A stretch of DNA of 64,000 nucleotides from Streptomyces tauricus (lineage in GTDB: Bacteria; Actinomycetota; Actinomycetes; Streptomycetales; Streptomycetaceae), in contig NZ_BMVY01000014.1 in assembly GCF_014650955.1 (NCBI RefSeq), positions 1 through 64,000 on the forward strand, given 5' to 3'. Numbering within the stretch: position 1 is the stretch's first letter; each line of letters begins with the position of its first letter. The translations under genes were made by a program, and so were the position numbers. This document shows, one piece after another, positions 60,588 to 64,000 of this stretch. The notes below the pieces were generated by a model that saw nothing but the letters and a program-made list of their open reading frames with translations, was not told the origin of the DNA and did not search any database.

Positions 60588-61867
60588 GCGGCCATCCTCC
60601 AGGTGGCGGTGTGATCGGTCCAGGTCTGCGCGGTGGAGCTGCCCGGCGCGGTGGCTCGCAGTGCGGCCCCGAACTCCTGCAGCATGCGCGTGACCCGGGC
60701 GTGCTGGGTAGCGGCCTCGGCGGGGACCTTCATCGCGGTGGCCGTGGCGGCGTCGGGGGCACCCTGGGCAAGTTGGGCGTGGGCGAGCCGGGTGGTGGTG
60801 ATGGCCCGGGAACGGATCATGTGAGGCCGGAGCGTGGACATGCAGCGGTGGGCGTGGTACTCGGCGGTCGAGTAGTCGCCGAGCGCCAAGTGCGCGGAGA
60901 GGGCCAGGGAATCCAGTTCGGCCTGGTCGTAGAAGGCGAGCATCCACACCGGCCGGTAGTCGGCGGGATCGGCGCGCAGCATGGCGTCCTGTGCCTGCTC
61001 GAAGGCTCGGTGGGTGCCGGTGCGGTCCTGTGCTGCCCCGTGGATGGCGCCCTGGCGGGCCAGGCCGAGGGACGCGAACAGGGGATCCCGACGTGTGAGG
61101 TGCAGGTTGCGGGCGACGTCGTTGGCGGCGAACGCGTCCGCCGGTCGGCCCATGTGGCGGTACATGGTGCCCGCGTGGCTCCAGATGCGGAACTTGATCG
61201 TCTGGTCGCCGGACATCTCGGCGAGGGCTTGAGCCTCGCGCATGTGCGCCTTGGCGACGTCGTAGCGCCGGCCGTCGATGGCGGCCCACATCGCGGAGGA
61301 GCGGAAGGCGGCTGCGGAGGCGTAGAGGTTGCTGCGTACGCGCTGGGTGGCGCTGCCCGCGTTTTGGAGGTTGAGGGCCTCGTCGGCGAGGGCGGCGGCC
61401 CGCTGCTCGATGCCGAGTTGTCCGCCGTGGCGGTGGTCGCTGGCGATGATCTCGGCGAAGCGCTTGTTCAGGCGGTTGACGTCGCTCATGCCGATACGGC
61501 GCGGTGACGCGGCGCCGGGCGCGGCTGCTGCTGCGGCAGCCGCCGCGATGCTGCCGACGAGGGTACGGCGCTTCATGTCGGGGTCCTCCTGCTGCGGTGG
61601 GGCCGGGGTGGACGAAGGCCGGCTCCGTGGCACGAACCCTAAAGCGACGGCGGGTAATCCGGTGACGTCCTCAAGTGCCTTGCGGGCGGCTGACTTCGGC
61701 CAGATGACCCGGCCCGCTTTCCACGCGCGCACCGATGAGCCGTCGAGTCCTCCAGGACGCCCGGTCAACCGTTCAATGGCCCTGTTCACGGCCTCGGCGA
61801 GGCTGTTGGAGCTGTAGCCGTGTTCGGTCATCCACGCCTCAAGAACGGTGTTGCGGGTGGTGTCCAT
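60584..61867 (-). CDS. HTH regulator with TPR-like sensor domain
   Basis: 427 aa from ATG 61867. The N-terminal 80 residues form an HTH unit (LAEAVNRAIERLTG...LDGSSVRAWKAGRVIWPKSAARKALEDVTGLP). An odd basic-hydrophobic stretch at about 98-125 (KRRTLVGSIAAAAAAAAA) looks like a Tat-type signal in the middle of the protein. The rest is helical TPR-like repeats. The family is common next to RiPP and GNAT genes in Streptomyces and may sense a small ligand or peptide. Start has no good RBS. Confidence 0.8.
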   Translation of the reverse strand: MDTTRNTVLEAWMTEHGYSSNSLAEAVNRAIERLTGRPGGLDGSSVRAWKAGRVIWPKSAARKALEDVTGLPAVALGFVPRSRPSSTPAPPQQEDPDMKRRTLVGSIAAAAAAAAAPGAASPRRIGMSDVNRLNKRFAEIIASDHRHGGQLGIEQRAAALADEALNLQNAGSATQRVRSNLYASAAAFRSSAMWAAIDGRRYDVAKAHMREAQALAEMSGDQTIKFRIWSHAGTMYRHMGRPADAFAANDVARNLHLTRRDPLFASLGLARQGAIHGAAQDRTGTHRAFEQAQDAMLRADPADYRPVWMLAFYDQAELDSLALSAHLALGDYSTAEYHAHRCMSTLRPHMIRSRAITTTRLAHAQLAQGAPDAATATAMKVPAEAATQHARVTRMLQEFGAALRATAPGSSTAQTWTDHTATWRMAA

Positions 61868-62108
61868 ACGGGCACGGTAGCCCGCGCGATCCCCGCCCAC
61901 CAGGTAAAGGAGAGGTCAAAACACCCTAGGTGACTCCGTCGGCTGAGTGCCTGAACGTCCTAACCAAGGCCCCGTGAAGGGGAGTTGTCTGGGTGCTGGT
62001 CGCCCGCCGCGCTCAACCGTGCGGGCGGCTGTTGACGGCCCAGCCCGCCCCTGAAGCTCCCCCGCAGGGGAGGGCCGGGCGCCGAGACGACACGAAGGCT
62101 CCACCCCG

Positions 62109-62555
62109 ATGACGAGTCTGAGAACACCAGTTGAGGCCCTCTCCGCCGGCCACCCCACGTACAGCCAGACCTTCCCGTGCGAGCCGTCCACAGCCGAGCT
62201 CGGTCGCGATCTCGTTCGGGACGTCCTCGGCGTGTGGCATCTCGATGATCTCGCTGACCATGCTGCACTGATCATCACAGAGCTCATCGCGAACGCCTCC
62301 AGACACACTCTGTGTCCCGAGATCCGCCTCACGGTTGGCCGGCCGAGCTCGACTCGACTGCGTGTCGGGGTCGTGGACCGGGAACCATCGCGCCTGCCCG
62401 TACTCAGCCAGGTGACCGACGACGACGAGTCGGGGCGCGGACTGCTCCTCGTCGATGCTGTCGCCGACCGCTGGGGCTACGACCTGCGCGGCGCGGACAG
62501 ACGCCCTTGGGGCAAAGAGGTCTGGGCGGAACTTCGCACGGAGGGCGGCAAGTGA
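62109..62555 (+). CDS. GHKL ATP-binding regulatory protein
   Basis: 148 aa from ATG 62109. A single HATPase_c domain with N-box ITELIANASRHT and G-box GRGLLLVDAVADRWGYDL, as in RsbW-type anti-sigma kinases. Divergent from the HTH/TPR gene, with 241 bp between. Translationally coupled to the next small gene. May regulate the lanthipeptide locus downstream. Confidence 0.87.
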   Translation: MTSLRTPVEALSAGHPTYSQTFPCEPSTAELGRDLVRDVLGVWHLDDLADHAALIITELIANASRHTLCPEIRLTVGRPSSTRLRVGVVDREPSRLPVLSQVTDDDESGRGLLLVDAVADRWGYDLRGADRRPWGKEVWAELRTEGGK

Positions 62556-62764
62556 GCATCTCGACCACGGCACCCTCGTCCCTTCCGGATCTGGTCCGGC
62601 TCCGGCCCCGCCAACAGATGGCCATCGACTGCGCCCTCTGCGCCCGGCCGCTGGGAGCGAGCGGTCGACGGCTGGGCGAGATACGGCACCGGGACCTGCC
62701 GTTCTCCCTCTGGGCCTGCGCTCCCAACTGCCAGGCTGCCAGATCGGCTGCCCCGATCAGCTGA
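62552..62764 (+). CDS. Small Cys-rich hypothetical protein
   Basis: 70 aa from GTG 62552, overlapping the previous stop (GTGA). It has two Cys pairs (CALCARPLG and CAPNC), suggesting a zinc-binding fold. Unknown function; probably in the same operon as the GHKL gene. Confidence 0.7.
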   Translation: MSISTTAPSSLPDLVRLRPRQQMAIDCALCARPLGASGRRLGEIRHRDLPFSLWACAPNCQAARSAAPIS

Positions 62765-62782
62765 GAGAAGGGGCGTCCTTCC

Positions 62783-62971
62783 ATGGAGTGGCCGTGGATC
62801 ACCGGTGACTGCTGGCTCGGCTGCAGGCGTACCGGAGTCCTGGTGATCTGGCTCGGTCCGGTGCAGTGGGACGGGCAGCACGCTCCTTTCTACGCGTGCG
62901 AGCCGTGCCTCGATCGCCTCAAGGCCCAGGCGCTCGCCTACTTCATGGAGCAGCGGCCGACGTCCGCTTGA
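62783..62971 (+). CDS. Small hypothetical protein
   Basis: 62 aa from ATG 62783, with gagaagggg upstream and 18 bp after the preceding gene. Cys/Trp-rich N-terminus (DCWLGCRRTGVLVIWLGPVQW) and a CEPC pair, followed by an amphipathic helix. Not recognised; could share a zinc-binding role with its neighbour. Confidence 0.65.
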   Translation: MEWPWITGDCWLGCRRTGVLVIWLGPVQWDGQHAPFYACEPCLDRLKAQALAYFMEQRPTSA

Positions 62972-63159
62972 TCAGTCTTCCGGCACACGACTTCCCAGCA
63001 TGAGGCAAGCGGCCCGCGAGGAACTTCCCCCGCGGAGCACGTCCCTCGTGCCGGGCGGCCAGGAGTCGTCCGGGGAGCAGCCGTCTGGCGACGCTTCCGA
63101 GGCGGCACTTGGTGGGCGCTCCAGCCCAGTAACAACACAACGATGCGAGGAGTTGCAGC
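62972..63159. other. Intergenic before lanthipeptide precursor
   Basis: 188 bp. Expected to contain the promoter for the RiPP operon. Ends with gaggag (63147-63152), the RBS of the precursor gene. Confidence 0.45.
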
Positions 63160-63339
63160 ATGACGCGCAGCACCGTAGTTCCCAGCCGCACCGAAGTACG
63201 CCCGCAGATCCCGGGGGCATCGGACGGCTTCGACCTGGACGTCTCCCTCGTCGAGATCGCCGACCCGGCGGGCCTGGTCAACCTGACCGACGACAACTGC
63301 GGGTCCACCTGTGGCGCCTGCACCACCAACGTCGCCTGA
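63160..63339 (+). CDS. FxLD-family lanthipeptide precursor
   Basis: 59 aa from ATG 63160, 7 nt after gaggag. The leader holds the FxLD motif FDLDVSLVEI (F24-D25-L26-D27). The C-terminal core TDDNCGSTCGACTTNVA has Cys47, Cys51, Cys54 and several Ser/Thr for dehydration, so up to three thioether rings are possible. FxLD precursors are modified by LanB-type dehydratases and often a dedicated methyltransferase. A lantibiotic dehydratase gene follows 89 bp downstream. Cleavage point unknown. Confidence 0.88.
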   Translation: MTRSTVVPSRTEVRPQIPGASDGFDLDVSLVEIADPAGLVNLTDDNCGSTCGACTTNVA

Positions 63340-63428
63340 CCCGGCCCCCGGGTTCACTCCGGTCTGGTGCCGCCGCGTCTCCGCGCGGCGGCACCAGCCG
63401 CCGGCTCCCTCACTTATGGAGGTACTGG

Positions 63429-64000
63429 GTGGTTGCTCCGCCCGCAGCGTTCCACACCTGTTCCACCGCTCTCGTGCGCGCCGTGGCCCGGCCCTCGCTG
63501 CCGATTCCTCCCTGTCCTGACCTCGATGACCGTTCGCCCAGTAGTTCGTCTGTCCGTGTGGCGTGGCTGCGTATGGTCTGGGCAAACAGGGATGTCGCTG
63601 AGGCGCTTCAATACTCCAGCCCGGTCCTGGCCACACAGGTACGGGCCCTGTGCACGGCCGACCACCCCGCCCTCCGTGATGTGCAGCGCGCGGTGCTGTC
63701 CGTGGCCCGCTACCTGCTGCGGGCCCAGCACCGGGCGACCCCCTTCGGCCTGTTCGCCGGCGTGGCCACTGCGGAGTTCGGACCGCAGGCGCGAGCCGAC
63801 TGGGGCGAGGAGCACGTGGCCGTGGGCCGCGCGGGGGCAGAGTGGCTGGCGGCCCTGGTCGCACGGTTGGAGTCGTGCCCGGACCTCCTCGAACGGCTGC
63901 CCGTCGTCATCAACAACACCGTGACGTACCGGGGAGACCGGCTCGTCGTGCCGTTCCAACCTGACGTCGAGGAAGACCGGACTCGCGCGGTCGAGGCGTC
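63429..64000 (+). CDS. Lantibiotic dehydratase, N-terminal part (runs off window)
   Basis: 190 residues from GTG 63429, with ggaggt 5 nt upstream; open to the window end. The LanB N-terminal signature RATPFGLFAGVATAEFG begins at Arg102, preceded by helix ALRDVQRAVLSVARYLLRAQ and followed by GRAGAEWLAALVARLE and NNTVTYRGDRLVVPF. LanB dehydrates Ser/Thr of the precursor by tRNA-dependent glutamylation. Whether it is full-length LanB or the split form, and where cyclase and methyltransferase lie, is outside the window. Confidence 0.9.
   Translation, partial: MVAPPAAFHTCSTALVRAVARPSLPIPPCPDLDDRSPSSSSVRVAWLRMVWANRDVAEALQYSSPVLATQVRALCTADHPALRDVQRAVLSVARYLLRAQHRATPFGLFAGVATAEFGPQARADWGEEHVAVGRAGAEWLAALVARLESCPDLLERLPVVINNTVTYRGDRLVVPFQPDVEEDRTRAVEA

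Larger units (their letters stand above)
49774..64000. mobile_element. Probable genomic island (left end defined, right end not seen)
   Basis: It starts at the tRNA-Arg 3' fragment. Contents include a complete type I restriction-modification system, an IS5-family element, an AT-richer unknown two-gene module, and, less certainly part of the island, regulators and a lanthipeptide locus. Base composition is visibly lower in GC between about 49 and 60 kb, then returns to the local norm. No integrase, relaxase or second att copy was found in the window. The true right end could be anywhere after about 60 kb. Confidence 0.45.

Overview
The window is high-GC actinobacterial chromosome, almost certainly Streptomyces or a close relative. 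The support is the GC-rich third codon positions, many GTG/TTG starts and 1-4 nt start/stop overlaps, membrane-linked Ser/Thr kinases, a DUF397 + XRE/DUF5753 regulator pair, an ECF41 sigma factor, a fused FbiC (coenzyme F420) enzyme and an FxLD-type lanthipeptide locus. All calls come from reading the sequence; no database search was run.

Left part (1-13.0 kb): a truncated gene at the edge, then a tight rightward operon of a membrane Ser/Thr kinase, an unknown protein, a ClpA/B-like AAA+ ATPase and a zinc-ribbon/FHA protein. Converging on it with an 11-bp gap is a leftward, overlapping three-gene operon: a 1268-aa helical-repeat/CHAT caspase-like protease, a protein ending in an Xre/MbcA/ParS-type toxin-binding domain, and a RES-domain (NAD+-targeting) toxin-like protein. 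Protease + antitoxin-like + toxin is the most interesting arrangement in the window.

Middle (13-49.7 kb): mostly ordinary chromosome. It includes F420-related genes (Ddn-like protein, LLM oxidoreductase, fbiC), a secreted tripeptidyl aminopeptidase, a kinase-DUF4328 fusion, a PHP/CehA phosphoesterase, a secreted L,D-transpeptidase-like protein that lacks its catalytic cysteine, an ECF41 operon, a P-loop/TPR protein, an SDR, a sodium:solute symporter, an ADP-ribosylglycohydrolase-like protein missing metal ligands, the regulator/DUF397 pair, a GPP34 protein, a D,D-carboxypeptidase with a huge disordered N-terminus, a GT-C-like membrane protein, glutathione peroxidase, an ArsR-like regulator divergent from an MFS exporter, a PH-domain protein, an SPFH protein, a VOC protein and a higBA toxin-antitoxin pair.

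Right part (49.77 kb to the end): just after the higBA terminator lies the 3' half only of a tRNA-Arg(CCU) gene, the signature of an integrated element. Rightwards come hsdM-hsdS-hsdR, a 1384-bp IS5-family element (nonsense-mutated transposase plus a CdiI-like passenger gene, 3-bp target duplication), a visibly AT-richer unknown two-gene module whose second protein has a PLD-like HDR motif, then a regulator/GNAT pair, a GHKL ATPase with two small Cys proteins, and the start of a lanthipeptide cluster: a 59-aa FxLD precursor and the N-terminus of a lantibiotic dehydratase that runs off the window. No integrase and no intact tRNA-Arg are visible, so the right end of the island is not defined.
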